Shown here: piece by piece, positions 10,515 through 20,049 of the stretch
Numbering within the stretch: position 1 is the stretch's first letter
Layout of the letters: the number at the start of each line of letters is the position of its first letter
Assembly (NCBI RefSeq): GCF_003056345.1
Contig: NZ_PYWB01000012.1
Span: forward strand, 48,323-112,322
DNA from: Devosia submarina
Lineage (GTDB): Bacteria; Pseudomonadota; Alphaproteobacteria; Rhizobiales; Devosiaceae
Direction: 5' to 3'
DNA: 64,000 nucleotides
Notes under the pieces: model-generated
Database searches by the model: none
What the model saw: the letters and a program-made list of their open reading frames with translations, nothing else
What the model was told of the DNA's origin: nothing
Program-made: the position numbers and the translations under genes

Positions 10515-11643
10515 CGCCATCCTTTCCATGGCGCGTGGCATTACCCTGCTGCAACCCGCACGTCTTGAAATCGGCGCAGGCGCCGCCGCAAAGCTGGGTG
10601 AATGGGCCGCCGCCTACGCCCGCGTCTTTGTTGTCGCCATGGGCCCGACAGTCGGCTTTGTCGATCGGCTTGGGCTTGGGGGCGATATCGAGACCTATGT
10701 CGACATTCCGCCAGAGCCTGACCTGCCGGCGGTCAATGCCGTCCTGGAGGCAGCGCGCCGCTTCAAGCCGGACCTCGTCGTAGGCCTGGGGGGCGGCTCG
10801 GTAATGGATGTTGCCAAGCTCGTTGCTGTTTTGTGGAATAGCGAGCAGTCGGTGCCGGACGTGGTTGGCGCAGGCAAAATTGCCGGCCGCCGGACGGCCC
10901 TCGCGCAGGTGCCAACAACCTCCGGTACGGGTTCGGAAGCCGGTATCCGCTCGCTTGTGACCAATCCCGACACCCTGGCCAAGATGGCGATCGAGAGCGC
11001 CCATATGCTCGCCGATATCGCCGTGCTTGACCCCGAGCTCACCTATTCGGTGCCTTCAGCCGTGACAGCTGCCACGGGCATCGATGCGTTGGCCCATTGC
11101 GTGGAGGCCTTTACCAACATCAAGGCGCATCCCCTGATTGATGGCTATGCGCGCATGGGCATTGACCTGGTGGGGCGCTATTTGCAACGCGCGGTCGCCG
11201 ACGGTGCGGATACCGAAGCCCGGGCTGGCATGATGCTCGCCTCCTATTATGGCGGCATTTGCCTGGGGCCAGTGAACACTGCGGGTGGTCATGCGCTGGC
11301 TTATCCGCTCGGCACTCGCCTCAAGCTCCCCCATGGCCTGGCCAATGCAATCATTTTCCCCCATGTGCTGGCGTTCAACGCGCCGGAGCGGCCGGAAAAA
11401 ACTGCCATTGTTTCACAGGCTCTTGGTCTGGGAGAAGCCATGGACCAGCAGCAGGTGCTGGAGGGTGCCTGGGGATGGTGCCGCTCGCTTGGCGTGGATA
11501 TGAGCCTTGCCAGCCATGGCGCCAAGGCAGATGATCTTCCCCTGTGGGCCGAGGAAGCATTTGCGATCAAACGGCTTATCGACAACAATCCGCGCGCCCT
11601 TAGGCTTGCCGATATCCAGGCCATTTATAGCAAGGCGCTTTAG
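10507..11643 (+). CDS. iron-containing alcohol dehydrogenase family protein
   Basis: This 378-residue protein has the NAD-binding GLGGGSVMDVAKL motif (about residues 97-109), VPTTSGTGSEA (about 136-146), and the family metal-ligand region around DALAHCVEAF and GGHALAYPLGTRLKLPHGLANAIIFPHVL. These are hallmarks of group III Fe-dependent alcohol dehydrogenases, including maleylacetate reductases and lactaldehyde or 4-hydroxybutyrate dehydrogenases. The start at 10507 overlaps the aldolase gene by 8 bases. Reduction of an aldehyde released by the aldolase would fit, but this is inference. Confidence 0.88.
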   Translation: MPDAILSMARGITLLQPARLEIGAGAAAKLGEWAAAYARVFVVAMGPTVGFVDRLGLGGDIETYVDIPPEPDLPAVNAVLEAARRFKPDLVVGLGGGSVMDVAKLVAVLWNSEQSVPDVVGAGKIAGRRTALAQVPTTSGTGSEAGIRSLVTNPDTLAKMAIESAHMLADIAVLDPELTYSVPSAVTAATGIDALAHCVEAFTNIKAHPLIDGYARMGIDLVGRYLQRAVADGADTEARAGMMLASYYGGICLGPVNTAGGHALAYPLGTRLKLPHGLANAIIFPHVLAFNAPERPEKTAIVSQALGLGEAMDQQQVLEGAWGWCRSLGVDMSLASHGAKADDLPLWAEEAFAIKRLIDNNPRALRLADIQAIYSKAL

Positions 11644-11661
11644 TCGCGAACCGGAACAGCC

Positions 11662-12405
11662 ATGACCCATCCACTGACCGACCTGCTGCTGACCCATCGT
11701 CAAAGCGGCACCCTGATCTCGAGCCTTCCCGACTATGTCGTGCCCCGTGATGCGGCGGAAGCCTATCGCGTGCAGACGGAATCGGTGAAGGCTTTGGGGC
11801 CGGTCGGCGCTTGGAAGGTGCAGCCAATTCCGCAATCGGGCGAGCCCTTTGCCTCGCCGATCCTGGCCAACACGGTTTTTCCCGATGGCGCGGCTTTGAA
11901 GTCAGCTGACTTTCCCGGTCTTGCAATCGAGGTGGAAGTTGCGGTCACCATCGGCCACGATCTTCCGGCGCGCGAGAGCGGCTATGCCGCCGGAGACATG
12001 CGGGAGGTTATCGCCTCGCTGCATGTGGGGCTCGAAATCCTTGCTTCGCGCTTCCCCGATCGTACCAAAAATCCGCAGCTTGTTGGCATAGCGGATTTGC
12101 AGAACAGCGGTGGCGTGGTGCTGGGACCTGCCATTGCAGCAGAAGAACTCCCCGAGTTTGCGCAGCAGCAGATGTCCCTGCAGTTCGATGGCGCGGAGGT
12201 TCAATCCACAACGAGCGGCGCTGCGACCGACAATATGCTGGCAGCGCTGGCATGGCTGGCCAATCATGCGGCGGCACGTGGATTGCCGCTGAAAAAGGGT
12301 GACGTGGTGATCACCGGCTCGCGGCTGGGGCCGATCTCGTTTGCCGGCGAGCAGGTTTTTGCAGCAGCCGAAGGGCTCGGGACTGTTTCCTGCACGTTTG
12401 GATGA
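11662..12405 (+). CDS. 2-oxo-pent-4-enoate hydratase / fumarylacetoacetase-family hydratase
   Basis: This 247-residue protein resembles the MhpD/2-hydroxypentadienoate hydratase family. It has an N-terminal helix, then GAWKVQPIPQSGEPFASPIL, the metal-binding acidic motif AIEVEVAVTIG (about residues 90-100) and a C-terminal KKGDVVITGSRLGPISF. Enzymes of this fold hydrate or decarboxylate 2-keto acids using Mg2+. It lies 18 bases after the alcohol dehydrogenase gene and closes the rightward operon. Which keto acid it acts on is not evident. Confidence 0.82.
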   Translation: MTHPLTDLLLTHRQSGTLISSLPDYVVPRDAAEAYRVQTESVKALGPVGAWKVQPIPQSGEPFASPILANTVFPDGAALKSADFPGLAIEVEVAVTIGHDLPARESGYAAGDMREVIASLHVGLEILASRFPDRTKNPQLVGIADLQNSGGVVLGPAIAAEELPEFAQQQMSLQFDGAEVQSTTSGAATDNMLAALAWLANHAAARGLPLKKGDVVITGSRLGPISFAGEQVFAAAEGLGTVSCTFG

Positions 12406-12419
12406 TCTACCTGCGCGAG

Positions 12420-12442
12420 CAGCAATGCCGCGCGCATTGCTG
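12420..12442 (+). terminator. hairpin after the catabolic operon
   Basis: A 9-base-pair stem (CAGCAATGC / GCATTGCTG) with a 5-base loop follows the hydratase stop by 14 bases. No U-tract follows, so it may act as an mRNA-stabilising or Rho-assisted end rather than as a classical intrinsic terminator. Confidence 0.45.
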
Positions 12443-12473
12443 ACTGCTGCACGACACCAATAATTCGCTCTTA

Positions 12474-12490
12474 CGCTTGTTGCACAAGCG
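12474..12490. promoter_or_regulatory. candidate GntR operator upstream of tctC
   Basis: CGCTTGT and ACAAGCG are perfect arms around TGC. The core TTGT-tgc-ACAA (12477-12487) matches the TTGT-caa-ACAA element at 7293-7303 in the divergent region of the same island. Two copies of an 8-base dyad core at the two main control regions suggest a shared regulator, most simply the GntR protein at 396-1100. Confidence 0.5.
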
Positions 12491-12724
12491 CATCCGCTTG
12501 TCGGGTTCTTTTCCTCTCTTCCATATCCCTTTTCAGTTCTCCCCGACGACCGTTTTTTGGCGCCGATAAGCAATGTGCCCGAAAACACGGGCAAAGGCAC
12601 AGTGGGGAGGCGCGGCCAGGTATAACTGTCTGGTTACTTAGTAGTTGACTTCTCCTGCCGTCAGGTCGCAGTCTAGCCGCGTCGGGCCACGGAAACATCC
12701 GGGTTGGCACATGAGGAGGAAGCA

Positions 12725-13762
12725 ATGAAGAGTGCGCTTTTCTTTGTTCTGGCTGGCGGCGCATCGGCGCTCCTGCTGGGCAGTTCTTTGGCAGTTGCGC
12801 AGGAGTGGAAGCCTGACCGGCCGATCAATCTGATCGTGCCCTGGGGCGCAGGCGGCTCCACCGATCAGGTGACACGCGTTACCGCGCCAATCCTGGCAGA
12901 GGCGCTGGGCGTGGACGTAGTGGTGGTCAACCAGCCAGGGGCTTCCGGCGCGATCGGGACGCAGGAAGTGCTCAACGCACCCCGTGATGGCTATACCTGG
13001 ACGGCCAATGCCATTGCCAACAACGCGACCTATTCGGTGACGGGCTTGTTGGAAAATACCGACATAGACGATTGGCACATCTATCTTTCGGTGGCCAATG
13101 TGCCGGTGGTGAGCGTGCCGGCGGACAGTGAATTCACCGAGTTCGGCCAGCTTTTGGACGCCTTGAAGACGCGGGGGCAGGAAATTACCGTCGCGACGGC
13201 TGGGATTACCTCGTCCGGCGGAACGGCCATTGCGGCCCTGTCGGATGCGGCTGGCGGGTTCAACTACAACATGATCACCTATGACGGGGGCGGGCCGGCC
13301 GCGATCGCCACGGCATCCGGGGAAGCCATGGTGACAACCCAGCTGGCGGTGGAACAGACCGAATTGATCCGCGGCGGACGGCTACGCGCGCTTGCCGTTC
13401 TTTCCGACGAGCCGCTGGTGCTTGATGGGGTCGACCCCATTCCTGCTATCACGGACTGGATCCCCGACATGGAACTGGCGCCCGATTATTTCGGCATCTT
13501 TATCCCCGCCGATGCGCCACCCGAAGTGCTTGCGACGGTGGACAAGATATGGGCCGAAAAGGTTGCAACATCGCCTGAGCTGCGGACCTATGCCGAAACG
13601 TTCGGCGCGGTTTTTGCGCCCTCCTACGGCGCCGAGGCCCGTGCGCTGGCCATGCCGGTGGTGATCCTTGAGGCCTGCTCATCGGTTGAGCGCGGCGAAG
13701 CGGTCAATGATCCATCCACCATCGGGATCGACTGCGAGACGCGCACGGAAGTGCAGCAGTAG
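12725..13762 (+). CDS. tctC: tripartite tricarboxylate transporter solute-binding protein (TctC family)
   Basis: This 345-residue periplasmic protein has a signal peptide (MKSALFFVLAGGASALLLGSSLAVA, then QEW). The family motif follows: PDRPINLIVPWGAGGSTDQVTR. Further typical segments are VVNQPGASGAIGTQEV and YDGGGPAAIATASGEAM. It delivers a carboxylate-type ligand to the TctAB membrane complex. ATG at 12725 is preceded by GAGGAGGAAG. TctC-family proteins bind di- and tricarboxylates but also sugar acids, and the latter would fit the neighbouring catabolic genes. Confidence 0.92.
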   Translation: MKSALFFVLAGGASALLLGSSLAVAQEWKPDRPINLIVPWGAGGSTDQVTRVTAPILAEALGVDVVVVNQPGASGAIGTQEVLNAPRDGYTWTANAIANNATYSVTGLLENTDIDDWHIYLSVANVPVVSVPADSEFTEFGQLLDALKTRGQEITVATAGITSSGGTAIAALSDAAGGFNYNMITYDGGGPAAIATASGEAMVTTQLAVEQTELIRGGRLRALAVLSDEPLVLDGVDPIPAITDWIPDMELAPDYFGIFIPADAPPEVLATVDKIWAEKVATSPELRTYAETFGAVFAPSYGAEARALAMPVVILEACSSVERGEAVNDPSTIGIDCETRTEVQQ

Positions 13763-13778
13763 TTTTGCTCAAGGCAAG

Positions 13779-13806
13779 CCGGGGCAGGGCTCTGCCCCGG
13801 TTCTTT
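13779..13806 (+). terminator. strong hairpin between tctC and tctB
   Basis: A perfect 9-base-pair stem (CCGGGGCAG / CTGCCCCGG) with a GGCT loop is followed by TTCTTT. It lies 16 bases after the tctC stop. Placed directly after a binding-protein gene, it probably causes partial termination or protects the upstream mRNA, giving excess binding protein over permease. Confidence 0.65.
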
Positions 13807-13886
13807 CCACCTGCAATCAAGTCCACCTGGGCGCGCCTTCGTGGGCGTGTCGTGTGGTGGTGCGAGGCTCCATAAGGAGAGCGGCT

Positions 13887-14489
13887 ATTTCGACTTTTGA
13901 TGGCGGACCGCAGGGATCGGGAGCGGTCAAGGCAACGATTTCACGCGATGATGAGCTGAGGCGCAGTTCGGCTGCGGAAAGCCTTGAAGCTGCTATTCGC
14001 GCGCGGGCCGATGTGCTGATGGCGCTGGTGCTTGTGGCGCTGGGCGTTACCATCTTTTACTTTTCCTGGACCATGCCGCGCCTTGAGAACCGGCACGTGC
14101 ATCCGGCAACCATTCCCGGGCTTGTTCCCATCCTGCTGTCCGCGGCGCTAACCCTTTGCGGCCTGCTTTTGCTGTGGCGTTCAACGCGCATCGCCGCGCC
14201 TGGAGGCTGGAGCGGATTGGGGGCCTTGTTGGGGACACGGGCGGCCTTGCGGGTCGGGGTGATCCTGGCTCTGGCGTTTCTGCACACGCTGGTGCTGGTC
14301 GGCTGGCTGCCGTTCTGGGCGGCCGCCATGGCGTTCATCTTTGCGTTTATCGTCCTTTTCGAAACATGGCTGGCCGAGGAGCCGCCCAATTTCCTGTCGA
14401 CGATTGCCTGGGCTTTAGGCATTGCGGTGGTTGGCGGGGGCGGAATTTCCTTTGTTTTTGAGCGCATCTTTTTGGTGCGTTTGCCATGA
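13887..14489 (+). CDS. tctB: tripartite tricarboxylate transporter small membrane subunit (TctB family)
   Basis: About 200 residues, with a hydrophilic N-terminus and four hydrophobic helices (VLMALVLVALGVTIFYFSW; IPGLVPILLSAALTLCGLLLL; LRVGVILALAFLHTLVLVGW; FLSTIAWALGIAVVGGGGI). This matches TctB in size and topology. No ATG precedes the first helix. A good Shine-Dalgarno, AGGAG at 13875-13879, lies seven bases before an in-frame ATT at 13887, which is the start used here. GTG codons at 13854-13860 are alternatives but lack such a site. Product assignment is firm; the start is uncertain. Confidence 0.8.
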   Translation: MSTFDGGPQGSGAVKATISRDDELRRSSAAESLEAAIRARADVLMALVLVALGVTIFYFSWTMPRLENRHVHPATIPGLVPILLSAALTLCGLLLLWRSTRIAAPGGWSGLGALLGTRAALRVGVILALAFLHTLVLVGWLPFWAAAMAFIFAFIVLFETWLAEEPPNFLSTIAWALGIAVVGGGGISFVFERIFLVRLP

Positions 14490-14516
14490 GACCGGTGAGG
14501 CGCAAGGAAATTGCCC

Positions 14517-16037
14517 ATGTTTGACGGCGTGTTCCTGCTGGGCCAGGGCATTGGCCATTTCATGACCCCGGCCTCGCTGTTCAATGTGGCCTGGGCCACG
14601 CTGCTGGGCATTGTTATCGGGATCCTGCCAGGACTGACGGCCACCATGGGCGTCGCGCTGCTGGTGACGCTGACCTACAAAATGGCGCCAGACCAGGCAA
14701 TTTTGACGCTGATGTGCGTTTATCTCGGCGCCATTTATGGCGGCAGCCGCACAGCCATTCTTCTTAATATCCCGGGGACGCCGGCCAATGCCGCGGCAGC
14801 CCTTGATGGTCATCCGCTGGCCCGACAGGGCAGGGCCGGGCTGGCCATGGGACTGGCAACGACATCATCTTCGCTGGGTACGCTGGTGGGAGTGTTTTTC
14901 CTGGCGATCATTGCGCCCTTTCTTGCCGAAGCGGCGCTGAAATTTGGTTCATACGAGTTCTTCTGGCTGGCTTTATTTGGCGTCCTGATCTCGGGGCAAA
15001 TGACCGGCAGCGATACGCCGCTCAAGGGATACATCGCCGGTATTTTGGGCCTCCTGGTCGCAATGGTCGGCATGGAAACCTTGCATGCTCATCAACGCTT
15101 TACCTTCGGCATTCCGGCGCTCGGGGGTGGGATCGATCTGATCCCGGCCATGGTTGGCGCCTTTGGCTTGGCAGAAATCCTGTCGGCCATGAAGCGCAAT
15201 GGCGTGGCTCATGTTGCGGCGGTCAATGATCGCGTGGTGCCCAGCTTCGGTGAAATCTTCCGCTATTGGCGCACGATCCTGCGGTCGGGTTTGATTGGCA
15301 CATTCGTCGGTATCATTCCGGGGGTAGGCGAGGATGTGGGTTCCTGGACCTCCTATGCTGCCGCCAAGCGAGCCAGCAAAAATCCCGAGGAATTCGGCAA
15401 GGGCAGCCAGGAAGGGCTGATCGCGGCAGAAACCGGTGACAATGCGGTGGTGTCAGCCGCCATGATTCCCACGCTAACCCTGGCGCTACCCGGTTCGGCG
15501 GCAGCTGCAGTGCTGATCGCCGCCATGTATATCCATGGCATACGGCCAGGCCCGATGATCATGGTGGAGAACCCGACCTTTCTCTACCAGGTCGTGGCCA
15601 TGCTCTTGCTGGCGACGATCGCCAATCTGGTGTTCGGCCTATCGCTCACCAAGCTTTTCATCCAGGTGCTGCAGGTGCCGCGGCAACGCTTGATGGCGGT
15701 GGTTTATGTGCTGTGCGTTGTGGGCTCATTTGCCATCACCCAGCGCATGTTCGATGTTTATGTCATGCTGGTGTTCGGCGTAGTCGGCTTTCTTTTGCGC
15801 GAGATGAAGTACCCGATGGCGCCGCTGGTGCTGGGCATAGTGCTCGGGGATTTGCTGGATATCAACTTACGGCGCGGGCTTTTGCTGACCAATGGCGATC
15901 CCAGCCCGTTTTTCACCCGGCCGATCAGTGCCGTGATCTGCATGGTGATTGTGGTCACGATCTTGATGTCCATTCCGGCGGTTTCTCGCCGGGTGAGATC
16001 GGTGGTTTCGGGTCAACGCAGACGTGTCCAAACGTAA
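14517..16037 (+). CDS. tctA: tripartite tricarboxylate transporter permease (TctA family)
   Basis: This 506-residue polytopic permease carries the TctA signature GILPGLTATMGVALLVTLTYKM and GAIYGGSRTAILLNIPGTPANAAAALDG near the N-terminus. The repeat-related second signature is GIIPGVGEDVGSWTSYAAAKRASKNPEEFG in the second half. ATG at 14517 has AAGGA eight bases upstream; the TTG at 14511 is less well placed. It is the main translocation subunit and follows tctB by 27 bases. Confidence 0.93.
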   Translation: MFDGVFLLGQGIGHFMTPASLFNVAWATLLGIVIGILPGLTATMGVALLVTLTYKMAPDQAILTLMCVYLGAIYGGSRTAILLNIPGTPANAAAALDGHPLARQGRAGLAMGLATTSSSLGTLVGVFFLAIIAPFLAEAALKFGSYEFFWLALFGVLISGQMTGSDTPLKGYIAGILGLLVAMVGMETLHAHQRFTFGIPALGGGIDLIPAMVGAFGLAEILSAMKRNGVAHVAAVNDRVVPSFGEIFRYWRTILRSGLIGTFVGIIPGVGEDVGSWTSYAAAKRASKNPEEFGKGSQEGLIAAETGDNAVVSAAMIPTLTLALPGSAAAAVLIAAMYIHGIRPGPMIMVENPTFLYQVVAMLLLATIANLVFGLSLTKLFIQVLQVPRQRLMAVVYVLCVVGSFAITQRMFDVYVMLVFGVVGFLLREMKYPMAPLVLGIVLGDLLDINLRRGLLLTNGDPSPFFTRPISAVICMVIVVTILMSIPAVSRRVRSVVSGQRRRVQT

Positions 16038-16066
16038 CAGGCAGGCCAATGATGAGGAGCTGACAC

Positions 16067-16597
16067 ATGGCCAAGCTTTTCTTTGGAATGAACCAGTCGC
16101 TGGACGGCTATGTCGATCACGATGCCTTCGGGCCGGGGCCAGGCCTGTTCCAGCATTTCATCAAGCAAACGCAGATCCTGGTTGGCAGCCTTTATGGGCG
16201 GCGGCTCTACGAGATCATGCGCTATTGGGATGACGAGCAGGATGGCTGGGACGAGGCGGAACGGGAGTTCGCCCAGGCCTGGAGGAACGTGCCGAAATGG
16301 GTGGTCTCCCGCACTCTTGGCGCCGTGGGTCCGAACGCGCAGCTCCTGGGGCCCGACCTTGAAGCGGAAGTGCGCAGGATCAAGGCGGAGGTGGATGGGG
16401 AGGTCGAGATCGGTGGGACAGTGCTGGCGCAGAGCCTTGCGGAGCTGGGGCTTGTGGATGAATACCGCATCTACCTGCATCCGGTGGTGCTGGGCAAAGG
16501 CAAGCCGTTCTTTGCCGGACCACGGCCGCCGCTGCGCCTTGTGGGCAGCGAGCGGTTCGACACGGACGTGATCCTGCTCACCTATGTTCCGGCCTGA
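16067..16597 (+). CDS. dihydrofolate reductase-like (RibD C-terminal domain) family protein
   Basis: This 176-residue single-domain protein starts MAKLFFGMNQSLDGYVDHD, the N-terminal pattern of the RibD_C/YwjB-like group. The C-terminal part has IGGTVLAQSLAELGLVDEYRIYLHPVVLGKGKPFF, the NADPH-binding and closing strand region of the fold. Such stand-alone proteins are reductase-like, but their substrates are generally unknown. A GAGGAG site lies upstream of ATG 16067. It begins 29 bases after tctA and could be co-transcribed, although nothing links it functionally. Confidence 0.82.
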   Translation: MAKLFFGMNQSLDGYVDHDAFGPGPGLFQHFIKQTQILVGSLYGRRLYEIMRYWDDEQDGWDEAEREFAQAWRNVPKWVVSRTLGAVGPNAQLLGPDLEAEVRRIKAEVDGEVEIGGTVLAQSLAELGLVDEYRIYLHPVVLGKGKPFFAGPRPPLRLVGSERFDTDVILLTYVPA

Positions 16598-16708
16598 GGG
16601 CCGGTTCGGACGCGATTGTGGCGCTGATATGTCAGGTGAGTGTATGCCTCTGCGCTGCGGGGTGTTATCTCCGTTCGGCTGATTGCAGTGAGACCGGAAG
16701 AAAAGCGC

Positions 16709-18622
16709 ATGGCACTCGTCAAGACGACCACTCTCGCAAAGCGCAGGAGCGCTGAACCCGCGTCTGTGCTGGCCGAACAAAAGACGCCACGCGCGCCGGC
16801 AAAGCCACGCATGCCCGTGTCGCGGGAGCAGGCTGCCGAGCGGATTGCAGCGGCGACCATGCAGTTGGCGAGCGGCGTGACGGAATCGGCGGCGGCGGCG
16901 GAAGAGTTGCGGCGCACGCTTGAGCAGATCGCCAGTGGCGCCGAGGAAGCCGCAGGAGCAGCACATGAATCGCTGGCGACGGTTTCGGAATTGTCCCGCC
17001 AGTTCTCGGCGGCTCGCACCGATGCCGAAGCGTCGCGGCGGCAGACCGAAATTCTCCAGTCAGCCATTGTGGAATCAGCAACCACGATCGAGGATTCGCT
17101 GCTGGCCATCGACAACAATGCCGCCCGCCAGCTGGCAGCCGTGGAACTGATCAATCGGCTCGAGAGCCAGGCCGGGAGCATCGGGGAAACAACCATTGTT
17201 GTTGCCGATATTTCCGATCAAACCAATCTGCTGGCGCTTAATGCGGCAATCGAGGCTGCCCGGGCGGGGGACAAGGGCGCCGGCTTTGCCGTTGTGGCCG
17301 ACGAAGTGCGGGCGCTGGCTGAAAGTGCCGAGCGCAGCGCGCGCGATGTCAAGCAATTGGCCCAGTCGGTCGGCGAGGGTGTGGCGGAGGTTGCGACGCT
17401 TATCGCTGCAGCCGCGCAATCGGCTCGGGCACAAACCGAAGTGGGGCAGGCTGTGTCCGCTGATCTCGGTACGATCCGGGGCGATTTGCTGGCCCTGCTC
17501 GATGGCAGCAGCATTATCCTGACCGCTGCCGTTGAAGCCGACCTTGCGGCACGCGAGGCGCAGAAGGGCGCGGAAAATGTTGCGGCCGCTGCCGAAGAGC
17601 AGGCTGCTGCCGCCGCCGAGGCGCAGCGCTCCGTGCAGCAGCAGAGTGCAGCGCTGGATCAAAGCCAGCAGGCTGCGCAGATCCTGTCGCAAATGGCAGA
17701 AAATCTGCTGGATGGTGCTGACGGGGAAAGCGATCCCGCGGCAATGGGGGCGGCTGCCGAGGAGCTGTCTGCCACGGTGCAGGAATTGTCCAGCGCGGCC
17801 GCCGAAATCCTCATCGCCGTGGACCAGATCAGCCGGGGTGCCGAGGAGCAGGCAGCTGCGACCCAGGAGTCCAATGCCGCCATGGCGGAGATCGAGACCA
17901 GCGCTGGCCTCAGCACGGAAAATGCCCGCGAAGCGGTGCGGCAGATAGAGGCTATTGCCGAGCGCCTGACGCGCAGCAGGAGCCGAGTGGTCGGCATTGG
18001 TGCCGAACTCCAGACGGGGCTCGCCAGCATAAGCGCGGCTATCCAGACGCTTTCCTCGCTCGATGAAGTCTCGCGTCGGATCGAACGCGCAGTGGACCGG
18101 ATCATCCTGGTGGGCGTGCAAACCAGCATGCTGGCCGTCAGTGGGTCGGTGGAGGCGGCGCGCGCAGGGGCCCAGGGGCGCGGCTTTGCCATTGTGTCGA
18201 GCGATATTCGCAAGCTGGCCGATAATGCTTCGGATACAATCGAGGGCGCCAAGGAAAATGTGCGCTCCATCCAGAGCACGATTGGTTCGGCTCGACGCGA
18301 CCTCGAGATGACCGTGCAGGCCTCGGAGGCGGAGCTAGCGCGCAACCGGATCATCGTGGAACGGCTCGACCAGGTGCAGCGCGATTGCGAAACCATCAGT
18401 GCGGGCAATTCCGCCATTCTGCGGAGCGCAGACGAAGTGCTGCGGGCTGCGCGCGAAATCCTGCTGGGCACCGAGCAGATCGCGGCCGTAGCCCAGGAGG
18501 CGAGCGCGGCAGCTGGCCAGGCCGCAAGCGCGGCTCGTGAACAATCGAGCGCAGCAGAGGATCTGGCGGCCGCGATCGAGGAAATTGCCCTGCTTTCCGA
18601 AGAACTCCAGGCGGCGGGTTGA
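16709..18622 (+). CDS. soluble methyl-accepting chemotaxis-type protein with two signalling hairpins
   Basis: This 637-residue protein lacks a signal peptide, membrane segments, HAMP and any recognisable sensor domain, so it should be cytoplasmic. It is almost entirely Ala/Glu/Gln-rich coiled coil. A canonical receptor tip lies near residues 165-205 ([32 protein letters not shown]). A second, diverged tip lies near 465-505 ([32 protein letters not shown]). The N-terminal 60 residues are basic and unordered. It is the first gene of the chemosensory operon and overlaps the cheW-like gene by 4 bases. ATG at 16709 has GGAAG upstream. It may be a built-in receptor pair for the local CheA/CheW, sensing through partners. 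Confidence 0.88.
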   Translation: MALVKTTTLAKRRSAEPASVLAEQKTPRAPAKPRMPVSREQAAERIAAATMQLASGVTESAAAAEELRRTLEQIASGAEEAAGAAHESLATVSELSRQFSAARTDAEASRRQTEILQSAIVESATTIEDSLLAIDNNAARQLAAVELINRLESQAGSIGETTIVVADISDQTNLLALNAAIEAARAGDKGAGFAVVADEVRALAESAERSARDVKQLAQSVGEGVAEVATLIAAAAQSARAQTEVGQAVSADLGTIRGDLLALLDGSSIILTAAVEADLAAREAQKGAENVAAAAEEQAAAAAEAQRSVQQQSAALDQSQQAAQILSQMAENLLDGADGESDPAAMGAAAEELSATVQELSSAAAEILIAVDQISRGAEEQAAATQESNAAMAEIETSAGLSTENAREAVRQIEAIAERLTRSRSRVVGIGAELQTGLASISAAIQTLSSLDEVSRRIERAVDRIILVGVQTSMLAVSGSVEAARAGAQGRGFAIVSSDIRKLADNASDTIEGAKENVRSIQSTIGSARRDLEMTVQASEAELARNRIIVERLDQVQRDCETISAGNSAILRSADEVLRAAREILLGTEQIAAVAQEASAAAGQAASAAREQSSAAEDLAAAIEEIALLSEELQAAG

Positions 18623-20049
18623 GGGTGGGCACAGAGGCGAAAGCCAGCCCGGGCGCGGAGCGCCAACTGACCGTGTCGGTGGCGGGACAAACCTATTCGC
18701 TTTCGGGGGAAAGCGTTGTTGAGGTGCTGCGCCGCCCCAAGATCACGCGTGTGCCCAATGGTCCAGAGGCTTTGCTGGGCGTCAGCAATCTGCGTGGCGC
18801 CGTGTTGCCGGTGGTTTCGCTTGCCCGGTTGATGGATCAAAGCCCCGGCGAAGAAGAGCGGCTCGTGGTGATAGATCATGGTGGGCCCGTGGGCGTGCTG
18901 GTGGACGCCGTGCTGCGGCTGGACAATGGGCAAGGCTCCGGGGGCGGCCGACGGATCGATTTGTCGGCTCTGCTTCAAGCGGGGTTCAAGCGAGAGGCGC
19001 CCCAGGCGTCCGCCAAGCTCCCCGTGCTGGATACGGCAAAGGACACGGCCGGAGCCCAAATAGCCCAGCGCGTTCTCCTGGCTTTTCAGATCGCCAGCCA
19101 AAGCTTTGCCTTGCCGCTCGAGGCTGTGGTGAAAGTGCTGCGTGTTCCCAGGGAGATTTCCCGAATCGCTGGTGCCGATGATGCGGTGCTCGGCGTAACC
19201 GAGCTGCGCGAGCGAACGCTGCCCATTATTTCGCTCGCTACCCTTCTGGGCTTTGGTGGGCTTCAGGCGGGGCTCGCTGGTGGCCGGGTCCTTGTGATTG
19301 ATCACCAGGGTGCGCAGATCGGGCTTGTTGTTGATGATATCGAAGCCATTCTGCGGCTACCGGAAACCGCGATCGACGATGTGCCGCCCATTCTCCAGCG
19401 TAGTGCCGGCAAGGCCGAACTCGACGCGATTGGTCGGCAGGGGGCGGGCAAGCCCCTCGTGTCTATTCTTTCGATTTCTCGACTTTTTGCCAACAAAACC
19501 GTTGAAGCGACACTTGCCGGCACCCAAGGGAAAGCTCCAGTGATGGCCGATCAGGACGCTGTGCAGGCGCAGGAACAGTTTGTGGTGTTTGAGCTTGGGC
19601 CAGAGCGCTACGGGCTTCCCATTGCCGCGGTGCAGGAAGTTCTCCGCCAGCCCAAAACCATTGCACGCCTGCCCAATGGACCGCGATTTGTCCAAGGCAT
19701 CATCAATCTGCGCGGTCGCCCAGTGCCCGTGATCGACCAGCGCGAGCGCTTTGCGGCGCCAGTGTCAGGCGCCAACGTGCAGCCGCGTGTGATCGTTGTT
19801 ACGGTTGGGGACCTGCAGGCCGGGCTCGTGGTGGATGCGGTTTCCGAGATCGTGTCGGTAGCCCGCTCGGAGATTGTCGCTACGCCGTCCTTGTCTGCAG
19901 AAGGATCGAGCGTGTTCAATCGCGCGGTGCATTACGGCGAAGAGGGCGGGCTGATCCTGCTGATCGATCCAGCGGAACTGCTGAGCCGCGCCGAGCAGGA
20001 TGTGCTTGCCGACATTGCCGCCAAACAGCGCTCGGCGGGCCCGGCGTGA
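18619..20049 (+). CDS. cheW: triple-domain CheW coupling protein
   Basis: This protein of about 476 residues has three successive CheW-like SH3-fold domains: about residues 14-120 ([22 protein letters not shown]), 145-260 ([23 protein letters not shown]) and 315-455 ([25 protein letters not shown], with [14 protein letters not shown]). CheW links receptors to the CheA kinase; multi-domain forms are thought to scaffold larger arrays. The start is either TTG at 18619, overlapping the receptor stop, or GTG at 18625. It ends overlapping cheB (GTGA). Confidence 0.9.
   Translation: MRVGTEAKASPGAERQLTVSVAGQTYSLSGESVVEVLRRPKITRVPNGPEALLGVSNLRGAVLPVVSLARLMDQSPGEEERLVVIDHGGPVGVLVDAVLRLDNGQGSGGGRRIDLSALLQAGFKREAPQASAKLPVLDTAKDTAGAQIAQRVLLAFQIASQSFALPLEAVVKVLRVPREISRIAGADDAVLGVTELRERTLPIISLATLLGFGGLQAGLAGGRVLVIDHQGAQIGLVVDDIEAILRLPETAIDDVPPILQRSAGKAELDAIGRQGAGKPLVSILSISRLFANKTVEATLAGTQGKAPVMADQDAVQAQEQFVVFELGPERYGLPIAAVQEVLRQPKTIARLPNGPRFVQGIINLRGRPVPVIDQRERFAAPVSGANVQPRVIVVTVGDLQAGLVVDAVSEIVSVARSEIVATPSLSAEGSSVFNRAVHYGEEGGLILLIDPAELLSRAEQDVLADIAAKQRSAGPA

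Larger units (their letters stand above)
12406..12724 (+). other. intergenic region before the tripartite transporter operon
   Basis: These 319 bases hold a hairpin (12420-12442) just after the hydratase gene and a 17-base inverted repeat containing TTGTTGCACAA (12474-12490). An AT-richer stretch at 12620-12660 probably contains the tctC promoter. I found no convincing reading frame. The layout suggests that tctCBA has its own promoter under the same regulator as the upstream operons. Confidence 0.55.

Noticed and set aside
16589..16604. Short hairpin CCGGCC-TGAG-GGCCGG at the end of the dihydrofolate-reductase-like gene.
   Set aside because: Only six base pairs and no U-tract; it overlaps the stop codon and is likely incidental in GC-rich sequence.
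17659..19305. A 548-codon minus-strand frame opposite the MCP and CheW genes.
   Set aside because: Its Ser/Ala/Arg-rich translation is the usual shadow of Ala/Glu-rich coiled-coil codons on the other strand.
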